From assembly GCA_964244295.1 (NCBI GenBank), contig CAXTIG010000036.1, positions 10,098 through 74,097 on the forward strand: a DNA stretch of 64,000 nucleotides, in the 5' to 3' direction. The first letter of the stretch is position 1, and the number at the start of each line of letters is the position of its first letter. Shown piece by piece: positions 8,388-16,693 of this stretch. The stretch comes from JAJAZB01 sp964244295. Its GTDB lineage: Bacteria > Bacteroidota > Bacteroidia > Cytophagales > Spirosomataceae. The notes under the pieces were generated by a model that was not told where the DNA came from, ran no database searches, and saw only the letters and a list, made by a program, of their open reading frames with translations. The translations under genes were made by a program, and so were the position numbers.

Positions 8388-9260
8388 TTACACGTTCACG
8401 TGCCGCTCGGCGTGGTAGCTCGACCGCACCAGCGCCCCGGCTTCGACGTACTTCAAGCCCCGCCGCAGGCCCTCTTCGCGGTAGTGGGCGAAGGTGTCGG
8501 GGTGAATCCAGTCGATGACTTCGTGGTGCAATTTCGTCGGCTGGAGGTACTGGCCCAGCGTGAGGATGTCGAGGCCGTTTTCGACCAAATCGTCCATCGC
8601 TTGGTACAGTTCGTCGGCGGTTTCGCCCAGGCCGAGCATGATGCCCGATTTGGTGCGTTTGCCCGCCGCTTTCGTGCGCTGAATCTGCTCCAGACTGCGG
8701 GCATAGCGGGCCTGCGGGCGCACGTTGCGGTACAGCCGCTCGACGGTTTCGACGTTGTGCGACACCACTTCCTGCCCGCCTTCGATCATCCGGGTCAGGG
8801 CTTCCCAGGCCCCCTTCACGTCGGGAATCAGCGTTTCGATGGTCGTGGCGGGGTTCAGTTCCTTCGTCAGGCGCACGGTCTGGTACCAGATTTCGGCTCC
8901 CCGATCTTTCAACTCGTCGCGGTTGACGGAGGTGATGACGGCGTGTTTCACGCCCATCAGTTGAATCGCCTCGGCCACGCGGCGGGGTTCGTCGGTGTCG
9001 TACTCGCTGGGGCGGCCCGTGGCTACGGCGCAAAACGAGCAGGAACGGGTGCAGACGTTGCCCAGAATCATGAACGTGGCCGTGCCCGCGCCCCAGCATT
9101 CGCCCATGTTGGGGCAGTTGCCGGATTGGCAAATGGTATGGAGTTTGTGGTCGTCCACCAGTTTGCGCACCTTCGCGAACTCCGGGCCGGTAGGCAGTTT
9201 CACCCGCAGCCAGTCGGGCTTGCGGGTACGGGTGGTGGGTATGGTGGGAAGCTCAATCAT
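8388..9260 (-). CDS. lipA: Lipoyl synthase
   Basis: Radical SAM enzyme that inserts two sulfurs into protein-bound octanoyl groups to make lipoyl cofactors. In 290 residues both cluster motifs are complete: Cys44-x4-Cys49-x5-Cys55 (CQSGNCPNMGEC) for the auxiliary cluster and Cys70-x3-Cys74-x2-Cys77 (CTRSCSFC) for the radical SAM cluster. Other family signatures are VITSVNRDEL, KSGIMLGLGE, DILTLGQYLQP and the closing VEAGALVRSSYHAE. The upstream 100 nt holds degenerate TTTTCGG/TTTTCAG words. hicBA follows 26 nt downstream in the same direction. Confidence 0.97.
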   Translation of the reverse strand: MIELPTIPTTRTRKPDWLRVKLPTGPEFAKVRKLVDDHKLHTICQSGNCPNMGECWGAGTATFMILGNVCTRSCSFCAVATGRPSEYDTDEPRRVAEAIQLMGVKHAVITSVNRDELKDRGAEIWYQTVRLTKELNPATTIETLIPDVKGAWEALTRMIEGGQEVVSHNVETVERLYRNVRPQARYARSLEQIQRTKAAGKRTKSGIMLGLGETADELYQAMDDLVENGLDILTLGQYLQPTKLHHEVIDWIHPDTFAHYREEGLRRGLKYVEAGALVRSSYHAERHVNV

Positions 9261-9396
9261 CAGTTTTCGGTTTTCGGTTTTAGCTTCGCTGAATCTTCGA
9301 TTTCAGTTTTCAGTTCTGAGCCAACTAAAGACTCTAAACTAAAGACTGAAAACTCACGCAAAGGTAGCGGCCAAACCCCAAAAACGGGGGCTGGGT

Positions 9397-10137
9397 TCAG
9401 CGTTGGAAACCGAAAAACAGGGTAAGGTAGCCCGAGGTGAAGACGCTCCGGTTGCTGGCTTCGGGCAGGAGGACGACCTCGCGGGTGTAGGCTTCGATCA
9501 GGAAACCCGTTTCCAGCCCGATGCTGTTGCGGTCGAAGGCGTCGAGTTCGATCGCCACGGCGGCTTTGACGTTCAGGCCCGGCACCACCGTGATCTGGTC
9601 AAAGCCCCGGAACAGACTGCCGCCGCCGACGATGACCACGTTCCGGTCGCGTTCGAGGTCGGGTTCGTAGGGCACTTCCAGGGTTTGGAAGGGATTTTTC
9701 CGGTACACTACCTGCACGAAATACGGTTTGAGCAGGCCGAGCGTGGGACCACCCGCCAGGATGCCATCGAATTGAATGCCCCCGGCGTCGGAACGGTGGA
9801 AGAGCGTCCACTCCCGGCCCCATTGGCCGCGCAGGGCGAAGAGGTAGTCTTGTTTTCCGAGAATAAACTGATTGCCGTTGCCCAGCGAATAGGCGCGCTC
9901 CTTCGGGTGCTTGACGTTGACGAGTTCGAGGCTGAGGTAGCGGTAGGTTTCGTCGGGAATCAGGGCTTTGGTCTGGCGGAATACCAGCCCGCCGAGCAGG
10001 CCAGAGTTGGTGTTGGTCGTGATACCCAGCGCGTTCATGCGCTGGTACGGGGTTTCGTCGCGGCGCGTGGACTGTGCCGGAGCCAGGCCCGGCAGCAGCA
10101 ACAAAAGCAGGAGAAGGGGGGTAAAGCGTTTTTCCAT
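9397..10137 (-). CDS. Predicted outer-membrane beta-barrel protein, unknown function
   Basis: A 246-residue protein with a clear signal peptide (poly-Leu LLLLLLLLPGLAPAQS). The remainder alternates hydrophobic and polar residues as in beta strands (LGGLVFRQTKAL, YFVQVVYRKNPF, LNVKAAVAIELDAFD) and ends in aromatic FFGFQR, a common outer-membrane insertion signal. It resembles uncharacterised Bacteroidota surface proteins; no named family is recognised. It lies about 135 nt upstream of lipA, separated by word-repeat DNA, with nothing to link the two functionally. Confidence 0.6.
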   Translation of the reverse strand: MEKRFTPLLLLLLLLPGLAPAQSTRRDETPYQRMNALGITTNTNSGLLGGLVFRQTKALIPDETYRYLSLELVNVKHPKERAYSLGNGNQFILGKQDYLFALRGQWGREWTLFHRSDAGGIQFDGILAGGPTLGLLKPYFVQVVYRKNPFQTLEVPYEPDLERDRNVVIVGGGSLFRGFDQITVVPGLNVKAAVAIELDAFDRNSIGLETGFLIEAYTREVVLLPEASNRSVFTSGYLTLFFGFQR

Positions 10138-10144
10138 GCCAATC

Positions 10145-10220
10145 GATAGTCAGTAGTCGTCAGTCGATGTCAGTCGTGTTCTCGACTAACGACTATCAAC
10201 CGACGACTATCGACTGATTT
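10145..10220. repeat. Degenerate word-repeat tract (GTCAGTCG / CGACTATC words)
   Basis: The interval before osmC consists of short related words such as AGTCGTCAGTCGATGTCAG followed by complementary words such as CGACTAACGACTATC, forming an imperfect inverted repeat. It is non-coding. Confidence 0.6.
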
Positions 10221-10276
10221 TCCTTATTTTTCGGCGCTCAAGTACAAACTACGGTAAAAAAACCGACGCATTTACC

Positions 10277-10711
10277 ATGCCAACTTCCCACATCCGTTAC
10301 GAAGGAAACCTACGCACCGAAGCCACCCACCTGCAATCAGGCACGACTATCCTGACCGATGCCCCCACCGACAACCACGGGCGCGGCGAGGCCTTCTCCC
10401 CCACCGACCTGACGGCCACTTCGCTCGGCACCTGCATCATCACGACGATGGGCATTTTCGGCCAGCGCGAAGGACTGGACTTCGCCGGGAGCAGTTTGAG
10501 CGTCACCAAAGTGATGAGCACGACCGCCCCCCGGCGAATTGCCCGCGTGGAGGTAGAAATTGAGATGAAAACCAACGTGGAACTGAGTGACGAACTCCGC
10601 GCGAAGTATGAAAACATCGCCCAAACCTGCCCCGTCGCCCTGAGCCTCCACCCCGACGTGGAGCAGGTGATTCGGATTCAGTGGCCGGCGGAAGTAATGG
10701 GTGAGTGGTGA
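10277..10711 (+). CDS. OsmC/Ohr family peroxiredoxin-like protein
   Basis: A 144-residue OsmC-family protein, expected to reduce organic hydroperoxides with a two-cysteine site. The two expected cysteines are present: Cys53 in SLGTCIITTMG and Cys118 in AQTCPVALSLHPD. The ATG at 10277 gives a standard N-terminus. The gene converges on ytxJ; the left arm of a 17-bp inverted repeat encodes the last codons and stop (GEW then TGA). That a thiol-redox gene lies downstream on the opposite strand may be coincidental. Confidence 0.9.
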   Translation: MPTSHIRYEGNLRTEATHLQSGTTILTDAPTDNHGRGEAFSPTDLTATSLGTCIITTMGIFGQREGLDFAGSSLSVTKVMSTTAPRRIARVEVEIEMKTNVELSDELRAKYENIAQTCPVALSLHPDVEQVIRIQWPAEVMGEW

Positions 10712-10747
10712 ATTGTGAGGTAGAAAAATTCACAATTCACCACTCAC
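10701..10747. repeat. 17-bp inverted repeat overlapping both convergent stop codons (osmC/ytxJ)
   Basis: Arms 10701-10717 (GTGAGTGGTGAATTGTG) and 10731-10747 are perfect reverse complements around a 13-nt loop. The left arm contains the osmC stop codon; the right arm covers the ytxJ stop at 10744-10746. Confidence 0.85.
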
Positions 10748-11088
10748 AACTCACTTATTCCCGCCTTGAGCGCCGGGTAGTTGATGCCCAGGTGCGAGGC
10801 GTCGTACACGCATTCACCGTTGCGGAGGAGGAGCACCTGCGGCGATTGGTGCGGGACGCCGAACTCGGCGGCGACGGCGTTGGAGACCGGGCGGTTTCGG
10901 AGCAAATCGAGAAAATACGACTGCACGGGGGCCATGTCGGTTTCCTGCCAGTTGCGCTCCAGGCGGTTGAGGGCCGTGGAACTGATGCTGCACGTGCTGC
11001 TGTGTTTGTAAATCAGCACCGGGTTTTCAAACGATTGGGCGCGGAGGGTTTCGAGTTGGGTCAGGTCGTGAAGGGGCTGCCAGGTCAT
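10744..11088 (-). CDS. ytxJ: Bacillithiol system redox-active protein YtxJ
   Basis: A 114-residue thioredoxin-fold protein of the YtxJ (monothiol bacilliredoxin-like) family. The active-site region is LIYKHSSTCSISS with Cys33, followed by FGVPHQSPQVLLLRNGECVYDASHLGI, the usual cis-Pro-containing C-terminal half. The family is tied to bacillithiol, the low-molecular-weight thiol of Firmicutes and many Bacteroidota, and probably removes bacillithiol from mixed disulfides. A second bacilliredoxin gene lies at 18703-19143. Its last codons (SEL, stop) fall in an inverted repeat shared with osmC. Confidence 0.85.
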   Translation of the reverse strand: MTWQPLHDLTQLETLRAQSFENPVLIYKHSSTCSISSTALNRLERNWQETDMAPVQSYFLDLLRNRPVSNAVAAEFGVPHQSPQVLLLRNGECVYDASHLGINYPALKAGISEL

Positions 11089-11146
11089 CGGATTTACGAA
11101 TTACAATTTACGAATTACGATTTTCAGGTTTTGATTTCGGTGTCGT

Positions 11147-12490
11147 TTGAACCCACACCTGTTTGTTTTGATTCCAAAAAAATCCCGCCTCCGCTTGGCC
11201 CGACTCGTTTACGAGTGCTTTATTTTTCTTCTGCAAGTTGCCTATCGGCTGGCAGCTCCGTTTCACCGCAAGGCAAGGGCCTGGTTTTCAGGTCGGAAGG
11301 GTTTGTTTCAAACCCTTGAAAATCAATTTTTTGGTAACACCCAACCCGTCGCCTGGTTTCACTGCGCTTCGCTGGGGGAGTTTGAGCAGGGGCGGCCCGT
11401 GCTGGAGGCCTTTCGGCGCGAGTTTCCCAACTACAAAATCCTGCTGACTTTTTTTTCGCCCTCCGGCTACGAACAGCGCCGCGACTACGCCGGGGCCGAC
11501 GTGGTGAGCTACCTTCCCGCCGACACGCCCGCCAACGCCCGGCGTTTTGTCAGTCTCGTCAAGCCAAGCGTGGTGGTGTGGGTGAAGTACGAATTCTGGT
11601 TTCACCACCTGCGGGAACTCCACGAGCGCGGGGTACCGGTGGCCTTGATTTCGGCCATTTTCCGGCCCGACCAGCTTTTTTTCAAATCGTACGGCGGTTT
11701 TTACCGGAAAATCCTGGGCTTTTTCGACCGGCTTTTCGTCCAAAACGAGGAATCGTTGCGATTGCTTCGTCACATTGGCGTTTCCAATGCTACCCTTGGC
11801 GGCGATACGCGCTTCGACCGGGTGGTGGAAATCGCCGCCGCGCCGCCGCGCTTCCCGCTGGTGGAACGCTTCAAAGGCGAGGCCCAACTGCTGGTGGTCG
11901 GCTCGCTCTGGCCGGACGATTGGCGGGTGATTGCGGAGTGGCGAAGGCGGATGGCGGATGTTCAGACCAATCCGCCATCCGCCTTCGCCACTCCACCATT
12001 AAAACTTCTCCTCGCTCCCCACGAAATCGACCCGGCGCAAATCCGGCGCTGGCAAAACGACCTGACCGTGCCGTCGCTGAGATACTCGGAAGCCAGCCCG
12101 CCAGACGGCGAGTCGGAAGCCGTTGAAACGGCTGAAATGCTGTGGATTGACAACGTAGGAATGCTCGCCTCGCTCTACCAGTACGCCAATTACGCCTTCA
12201 TCGGCGGGGCTTACGGCGACGGCCTCCACAACGTGCTCGAAGCCGCCGTGTATGGCGTGCCAATTTTTTTCGGCGACAAACACTACCAGAAATTTCAGGA
12301 AGCCCACGACCTGCTCGCCCTGGGCGCGGCCTTCGCCGTGGCCGACGCCGACGCGCTGACGAAGGCCATCCGCCCCCTTCGCGCCGACGAAACCGAGCGG
12401 CGACGCGTGGCCGGCCTTGCCGCCGCCTACGTGCGCGGCCACGTCGGGGCCACGGAGCGGGTGCTGGACTGGCTACGGGAAAAGGCCTGA
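11147..12490 (+). CDS. waaA: 3-deoxy-D-manno-octulosonic acid (Kdo) transferase
   Basis: Transfers Kdo to lipid A in the inner membrane. Family signatures are the Glu-containing acceptor motif WFHCASLGEFEQGRP (70-84), YEFWFHHL, GDTRFDRV, VGSLWPDDW and a donor-site region GGAYGDGLHNVLEAA. No ATG precedes the conserved N-terminal membrane segment (CFIFLLQVAYRLAAPF) in frame; TTG at 11147 (or 11168) is the best start, and it is uncertain. Oddity: codons about 263-282 are a 24-bp-arm palindrome giving EWRRRMADVQTNPPSAFATP, probably an in-frame insertion. Flanking DNA upstream has ATTTACGAATTAC words. Confidence 0.88.
   Translation: MNPHLFVLIPKKSRLRLARLVYECFIFLLQVAYRLAAPFHRKARAWFSGRKGLFQTLENQFFGNTQPVAWFHCASLGEFEQGRPVLEAFRREFPNYKILLTFFSPSGYEQRRDYAGADVVSYLPADTPANARRFVSLVKPSVVVWVKYEFWFHHLRELHERGVPVALISAIFRPDQLFFKSYGGFYRKILGFFDRLFVQNEESLRLLRHIGVSNATLGGDTRFDRVVEIAAAPPRFPLVERFKGEAQLLVVGSLWPDDWRVIAEWRRRMADVQTNPPSAFATPPLKLLLAPHEIDPAQIRRWQNDLTVPSLRYSEASPPDGESEAVETAEMLWIDNVGMLASLYQYANYAFIGGAYGDGLHNVLEAAVYGVPIFFGDKHYQKFQEAHDLLALGAAFAVADADALTKAIRPLRADETERRRVAGLAAAYVRGHVGATERVLDWLREKA
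11935..11994 (+). repeat. 24-bp-arm palindrome inside waaA
   Basis: Arms 11935-11958 and 11971-11994 are perfect reverse complements (start GGAGTGGCGAAGGCGGATGG) with a 12-nt loop. The 60-nt length keeps the waaA frame. Confidence 0.9.
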
Positions 12491-12572
12491 TTTTGCCTGA
12501 TTTTGCCTTTCCTGACCGGAACCAGCCCGGCGCGTTTGGAGTTGATAAATGGAAACACCGGGCATTTCTGCC

Positions 12573-12580
12573 TACCTTTG
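12573..12580 (+). promoter_or_regulatory. Bacteroidota -7 box (TACCTTTG) upstream of sufC
   Basis: TACCTTTG matches the TAnnTTTG consensus and lies 38 nt before the sufC ATG. It indicates that transcription of the SUF cluster starts here, without a sufB gene ahead of it. Confidence 0.6.
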
Positions 12581-12618
12581 CCCCAACACCTACCGACCGA
12601 AGTAACTGATTCATTCTC

Positions 12619-13392
12619 ATGCTGAAGATTGAAAATTTAGAGGCCGCCATCGGCGAAAAACAAATTTTGAAAGGCATCAACCTGACGGTAAACGCCGGGG
12701 AAGTACACGCCATCATGGGGCCGAACGGCTCGGGCAAAAGCACCCTCGCCTCGGTGCTGGCGGGCCGCGAAGACTACGACATTCTGGGCGGCAGCGTCGA
12801 ATTTATGGGTCAGGATTTGCTCGAACTCGCCCCCGAAGCGCGGGCGGCGATGGGCATTTTTCTGGCTTTTCAGTACCCGGTTGAAATTCCCGGCGTGAGT
12901 ACGACCAACTTCCTGAAAACCGCCCTCAACGAAATCCGCAAGTACCGGGGCGAAGAGCCGCTCGACGCGGTGAAGTTTTTGAAAAAAATGAACGAGAAAA
13001 TGGCGCTGGTCAACATCGACAAGTCGCTGCTCGTCCGCTCGCTGAACGAAGGCTTTTCGGGCGGGGAGAAAAAGCGGAATGAGATTTTCCAGATGGCGAT
13101 GCTCGAACCGAAACTGGCCATTCTCGACGAAACCGATTCCGGCCTCGACATCGACGCGCTGCGCATCGTGGCCGAGGGCGTTAACTCGCTCAAGCGCCCC
13201 GACAACGCCACCATCGTGGTGACGCACTACCAGCGCCTGCTCGACTACATCGTCCCGGATTTCGTTCACGTACTCTACAAAGGCCGGATCGTAAAATCGG
13301 GCACGAAAGCCCTGGCCCTCGAACTGGAAGAAAAAGGATACGACTGGATTCGCGCCGAAGTAGAATCGGAAGAGGCGGGCGCCATCGCTTAG
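12619..13392 (+). CDS. sufC: Fe-S cluster assembly ATPase SufC
   Basis: Soluble ABC-type ATPase of the SUF scaffold complex (with SufB and SufD). Walker A is GPNGSGKST (34-42), the ABC signature FSGGEKKRNE (146-155) with the family-specific Lys-Lys-Arg, and Walker B ILDETDSGLDID (168-179). Length 257 is normal. It heads the cluster after a -7 promoter box. sufB, normally the gene just upstream, is absent: waaA ends 128 nt before. A 100-nt word-repeat tract separates it from sufD. Confidence 0.97.
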   Translation: MLKIENLEAAIGEKQILKGINLTVNAGEVHAIMGPNGSGKSTLASVLAGREDYDILGGSVEFMGQDLLELAPEARAAMGIFLAFQYPVEIPGVSTTNFLKTALNEIRKYRGEEPLDAVKFLKKMNEKMALVNIDKSLLVRSLNEGFSGGEKKRNEIFQMAMLEPKLAILDETDSGLDIDALRIVAEGVNSLKRPDNATIVVTHYQRLLDYIVPDFVHVLYKGRIVKSGTKALALELEEKGYDWIRAEVESEEAGAIA

Positions 13393-13394
13393 CT

Positions 13395-13490
13395 TAATGG
13401 AAAGTTGAAAATGCAGAATGGAGAATGAAAGCCGCCGTACGGACAACCCTGCATTTCATTCTCTATTCTCCATTCTCCATTCTCAATTTA
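13395..13490. repeat. Word-repeat tract between sufC and sufD
   Basis: Repeated GAATGGAGAATGAAA-type words are followed by the complementary series TTTCATTCTCTATTCTCC and CATTCTCCATTCTCAA, giving an imperfect inverted repeat. It is non-coding and lies between two genes expected to be cotranscribed. Confidence 0.65.
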
Positions 13491-13493
13491 AAA

Positions 13494-14819
13494 ATGACCC
13501 CCACTCCCCAATCCGATTTGAAGGCCCAACTCATCGCCGATTTTCAGGCCAGCGAAAACCGGCTGAACGGTGCGAGCAAAACGCCTTTTTTTCAACGAAA
13601 GAAAGAAGCCCTGCGTACGTTTGAAGCCCTGGGTTTCCCCACCATCCGCCACGAGGAATGGAAGTATTCCAACGTGAAAAACCTGGTTAGCCAGGCGTTT
13701 GACTTCAATGCTCCCGGCCAGGTAACCGCTGCCGACGTGGAGGCGCTACGGATTCCGAACCTGCAAGGCAACGTGTTGTACTTCGTTAACGGCGTCTTTC
13801 ACCCCGAACTTTCGGTGGTGGTTTCGCCCGAAAGCGAGTTGCAAATTCTGAATTTCGGCGAGGCCGCCCGGCAATTCCCCGAACTCGTGGAGCAACATTT
13901 TGCCCGGTACGCCGACTTCTCTGACAACGGCTTCACGGCGCTCAACACGGCTTTTGCCCAACACGGCGTGTTTTTGCACGTACCCGACCGGGCGGTGGTG
14001 AGCCAGCCCATCATCCTGCGCTTCATTGCCGACGCCCGCGCGCAAAACGTGGCTTCCCAACCGCGCAATTTGTTCGTGGTCGGGAAACGCGCCGAGGTGA
14101 AGGTGGCCGAGTCGTACCGGACGCTGGGCGAGGGGGCGGCGTTCACCAACGTCGTGACCGAGGTGGTGCTGGGCGAAGAGGCCCAGTTTGAGTACTACAA
14201 AGTGCAGGACGAAAGCGACCAGACCTACCACATCGGCACCACGCAGATTCACCACGCCCGCGCCAGCCACAGCTACACCGTGACGGTATCGCTCAATGGC
14301 GGGTTTATCCGCAACAACCTCAACGTCACCATCGCGGGCGAGCGTGTGGATGCCCACCTCTACGGCCTCTACCTGCCCAGCGGCAAGCAGCACATCGACA
14401 ACCACACGCTCGTGGACCACGCTAGGCCCAACAGCGAGTCGAGCGAGTTGTACAAGGGAATTTTGTACGATAAATCGACGGGCGTTTTCAACGGGAAAAT
14501 CTTCGTGCGCGAAGACGCCCAGAAAACCAACGCCTACCAAAGCTGCCGCAACGTACTGGCCTCTGAGGGGGCCACGATGAACACCAAACCCCAGCTCGAA
14601 ATTTACGCCGACGACGTGAAGTGTTCGCACGGCACCACCACGGGGCAGTTGAACGAAGAAGCCCTGTTTTACCTCCAGTCGCGGGGCATTCCCAAAGACC
14701 GGGCGCGGGCCTTGCTCATGCTCGCCTTCGCCGAAGACGTGGTCGAGAAAATTCGGATTCCGGCGATTAAAGAGTATTTAGAGGGCGTGATTGCGGCGAA
14801 GATTGGGGAGGTGGAGTGA
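13494..14819 (+). CDS. sufD: Fe-S cluster assembly protein SufD
   Basis: SUF scaffold subunit with a right-handed beta-helix core. The ATG at 13494 (MTPTPQSDLKAQLIADF) gives the expected N-terminus and 441 residues; the longer frame from 13425 only translates the word-repeat tract. Signatures include PTIRHEEWKYSNVKNL, the beta-helix YKVQDESDQTYHIGTTQIHH, HHTLVDH-type turns and the conserved C-terminal CSHGTTTGQLNEEALFYLQSRGI with the SufB-interacting Cys-Ser-His. It is followed 30 nt later by an inserted DUF433/DUF5615 pair and then sufS. Confidence 0.95.
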   Translation: MTPTPQSDLKAQLIADFQASENRLNGASKTPFFQRKKEALRTFEALGFPTIRHEEWKYSNVKNLVSQAFDFNAPGQVTAADVEALRIPNLQGNVLYFVNGVFHPELSVVVSPESELQILNFGEAARQFPELVEQHFARYADFSDNGFTALNTAFAQHGVFLHVPDRAVVSQPIILRFIADARAQNVASQPRNLFVVGKRAEVKVAESYRTLGEGAAFTNVVTEVVLGEEAQFEYYKVQDESDQTYHIGTTQIHHARASHSYTVTVSLNGGFIRNNLNVTIAGERVDAHLYGLYLPSGKQHIDNHTLVDHARPNSESSELYKGILYDKSTGVFNGKIFVREDAQKTNAYQSCRNVLASEGATMNTKPQLEIYADDVKCSHGTTTGQLNEEALFYLQSRGIPKDRARALLMLAFAEDVVEKIRIPAIKEYLEGVIAAKIGEVE

Positions 14820-14849
14820 AGGCGGAGGGCGGATTAACTCATTTTTGGA

Positions 14850-15083
14850 ATGGAAAATCTACTGAGCCGGATTACAACATCTTCCGAAGTCAGGAATGGT
14901 CGACCCTGCATCCGAAATATGCGGTTTACGGTGACGGAACTGCTTGAACTGCTGGCCGCCGGGATGAACCACGAGGAGATTTTGGCTGACTATCCTTACC
15001 TGGAGGAGGCTGATATTCAGGCCTGCCTGACTTACGCGGCGCTGGCTGCTAAAACGAAACGTGTGTTTCCCGTCGTGGCTTGA
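14850..15083 (+). CDS. DUF433 family antitoxin-like protein
   Basis: A 77-residue DUF433 protein: NGRPCIRNMRFTVTELLELLAAGM, then EEILADYPYLEEADIQACLTYAA. DUF433 is a compact helix-turn-helix-like fold commonly paired with DUF5615 PIN-like proteins in VapBC-type modules. Here it ends in TGATG, overlapping the DUF5615 start by one base, so the two are coupled. The pair sits between sufD and sufS. Antitoxin role is inferred from the pairing. Confidence 0.8.
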   Translation: MENLLSRITTSSEVRNGRPCIRNMRFTVTELLELLAAGMNHEEILADYPYLEEADIQACLTYAALAAKTKRVFPVVA

Positions 15084-15439
15084 TGCTTCGCTTTCTGATT
15101 GACACCCAACTCCCCCCAAAACTGGCTGAAATCCTGAACCAACGCGGTTGCGAGGCCGTTCACACAGTGTCCTACCTCGATGGGCCTTTGATGAAAGACC
15201 GGTCGTTGATTGAGATTGCCACTGCCGAACAACGGATTATCATCACCAAAGACAGCGACTTTCTGGATTATTTTCTGTTGAAGGGCGCACCACCGCAGGT
15301 GCTTTTGCTCCAGATTGGCAATGTAAAAAACCGGCGCTTGTTCGACGCCTTTCGCGCCAATCTGGCGCAAATTCAGGCTCTGTTCGAGGAAGGGGCCAAT
15401 TTGGTCTTTTTTGAAGAAACCCGTTTGATTGGTTACTGA
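15083..15439 (+). CDS. DUF5615 PIN-like toxin candidate
   Basis: A 118-residue protein of the DUF5615 (Mut7-C-like PIN) family. It shows the acidic pattern of the fold: FLIDTQLPPKLAEIL (Asp near the N-terminus), HTVSYLDG, then IITKDSDFLDYFLLKG with a conserved Lys-Asp-x-Asp. Such proteins are predicted RNases and partner DUF433 antitoxins. The ATG at 15083 overlaps the antitoxin stop. It ends one base before the sufS ATG, so the pair reads as a tight cassette inside the SUF operon. Confidence 0.78.
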   Translation: MLRFLIDTQLPPKLAEILNQRGCEAVHTVSYLDGPLMKDRSLIEIATAEQRIIITKDSDFLDYFLLKGAPPQVLLLQIGNVKNRRLFDAFRANLAQIQALFEEGANLVFFEETRLIGY

Positions 15440-15440
15440 T

Positions 15441-16682
15441 ATGCTGACTGCCACCCAAAATATGACCTTCAACGTCGAGCGCGTCCGGGCCGATTTTCCG
15501 ATTCTCGACCAGGAAATTAACGGTCGCCCGCTCGTGTACTTCGACAACGCCGCCACGACCCAGAAGCCCATCCCAGTCATCGAGGCCATCATCCAGTACT
15601 ACCGGGGTTACAACGCCAACATCCACCGGGGCATCCACACGCTAGCCGAACGGGCGACTGCCGATTTTGAGGCCAGTCGCAAAGCCATCGCCGATTTCCT
15701 GGGGGCCGCTTCGACGGAGGAAATCATTTTCACCTCCGGCACCACGATGGGCGTCAACCTCGTGGCCCAAACCTACGGGCGGGCGTTTATCAAAGCGGGC
15801 GACGAAATCATCATCTCCGGGTTGGAGCACCATTCCAACATCGTCCCCTGGCAGATGCTCTGTGAGGAGAAAGGCATCACGCTGAAGGTGATTCCTGTGC
15901 TCGACAACGGCGAACTGGACTTGGAAGGGTACGAAAACCTGCTTTCTGAAAAAACGAAACTGGTCTCGGTCAACCACGTTTCTAACTCGCTGGGCACGAT
16001 CAACCCCGTCGCCGACATCGTCGCCAAAGCCCACGCCGTCGGGGCGGTGGCGTTCATCGACGGGGCGCAGGCCACCAGCCACCTCGACATCGACGTGCAG
16101 GCGCTCGACGCGGATTTCTACGCTTTTTCGGCCCACAAACTCTACGGCCCCACCGGCATCGGCGTTTTGTACGGAAAAAAAGCGCTGCTCGAAGCCATGC
16201 CCCCGTACATGGGCGGCGGGGAGATGATCAAGGAAGTGACGTTTGAAAAAACCACCTACAACGACTTGCCCTACAAATTCGAGGCGGGCACGCCCAACAT
16301 CGCCGACGTGGTCGCGTTGAAAACCGCGCTGGAATACATCGCCAACCTGGGCAAGCGAAACATTGCCGCCTACGAAAACCACCTGCTCCGTTACGCCACG
16401 GAGAAGCTGAGCGAAATCGACGGCCTGCGCATCGTCGGGCAGGCGCGGGAGAAAATCTCGGTCATCTCGTTCGTGCTCGACGGCATCCACCACCAGGACG
16501 TGGGCATCATCCTCGACCAGCAGGGCATCGCCGTCCGCACGGGCCACCACTGCACCCAGCCACTGATGCAGCGGTTTGGCTTGCTGGGCACGGCACGGGC
16601 CAGTTTTGCGATGTACAACACCACCGAAGAAATCGATAAATTAGTAGCGGGAATTCGGCGGGTGCAGCGAATGGTGCTCTAA
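15441..16682 (+). CDS. sufS: Cysteine desulfurase SufS
   Basis: Group II PLP-dependent cysteine desulfurase supplying sulfur to SufE and the SUF scaffold. Signatures: YFDNAATTQKP (33-43), FTSGTTMGVNLVA, HHSNIVPW, the PLP lysine in SAHKLYGPTG (Lys233) and the catalytic Cys371 in RTGHHCTQPLMQRF. The ATG at 15441, right after the DUF5615 stop, gives 413 residues; a second ATG at 15462 is equally possible. Its cognate sufE lies 1.2 kb downstream beyond three inserted genes. Confidence 0.96.
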   Translation: MLTATQNMTFNVERVRADFPILDQEINGRPLVYFDNAATTQKPIPVIEAIIQYYRGYNANIHRGIHTLAERATADFEASRKAIADFLGAASTEEIIFTSGTTMGVNLVAQTYGRAFIKAGDEIIISGLEHHSNIVPWQMLCEEKGITLKVIPVLDNGELDLEGYENLLSEKTKLVSVNHVSNSLGTINPVADIVAKAHAVGAVAFIDGAQATSHLDIDVQALDADFYAFSAHKLYGPTGIGVLYGKKALLEAMPPYMGGGEMIKEVTFEKTTYNDLPYKFEAGTPNIADVVALKTALEYIANLGKRNIAAYENHLLRYATEKLSEIDGLRIVGQAREKISVISFVLDGIHHQDVGIILDQQGIAVRTGHHCTQPLMQRFGLLGTARASFAMYNTTEEIDKLVAGIRRVQRMVL

Positions 16683-16693
16683 CTGAATTGGTT

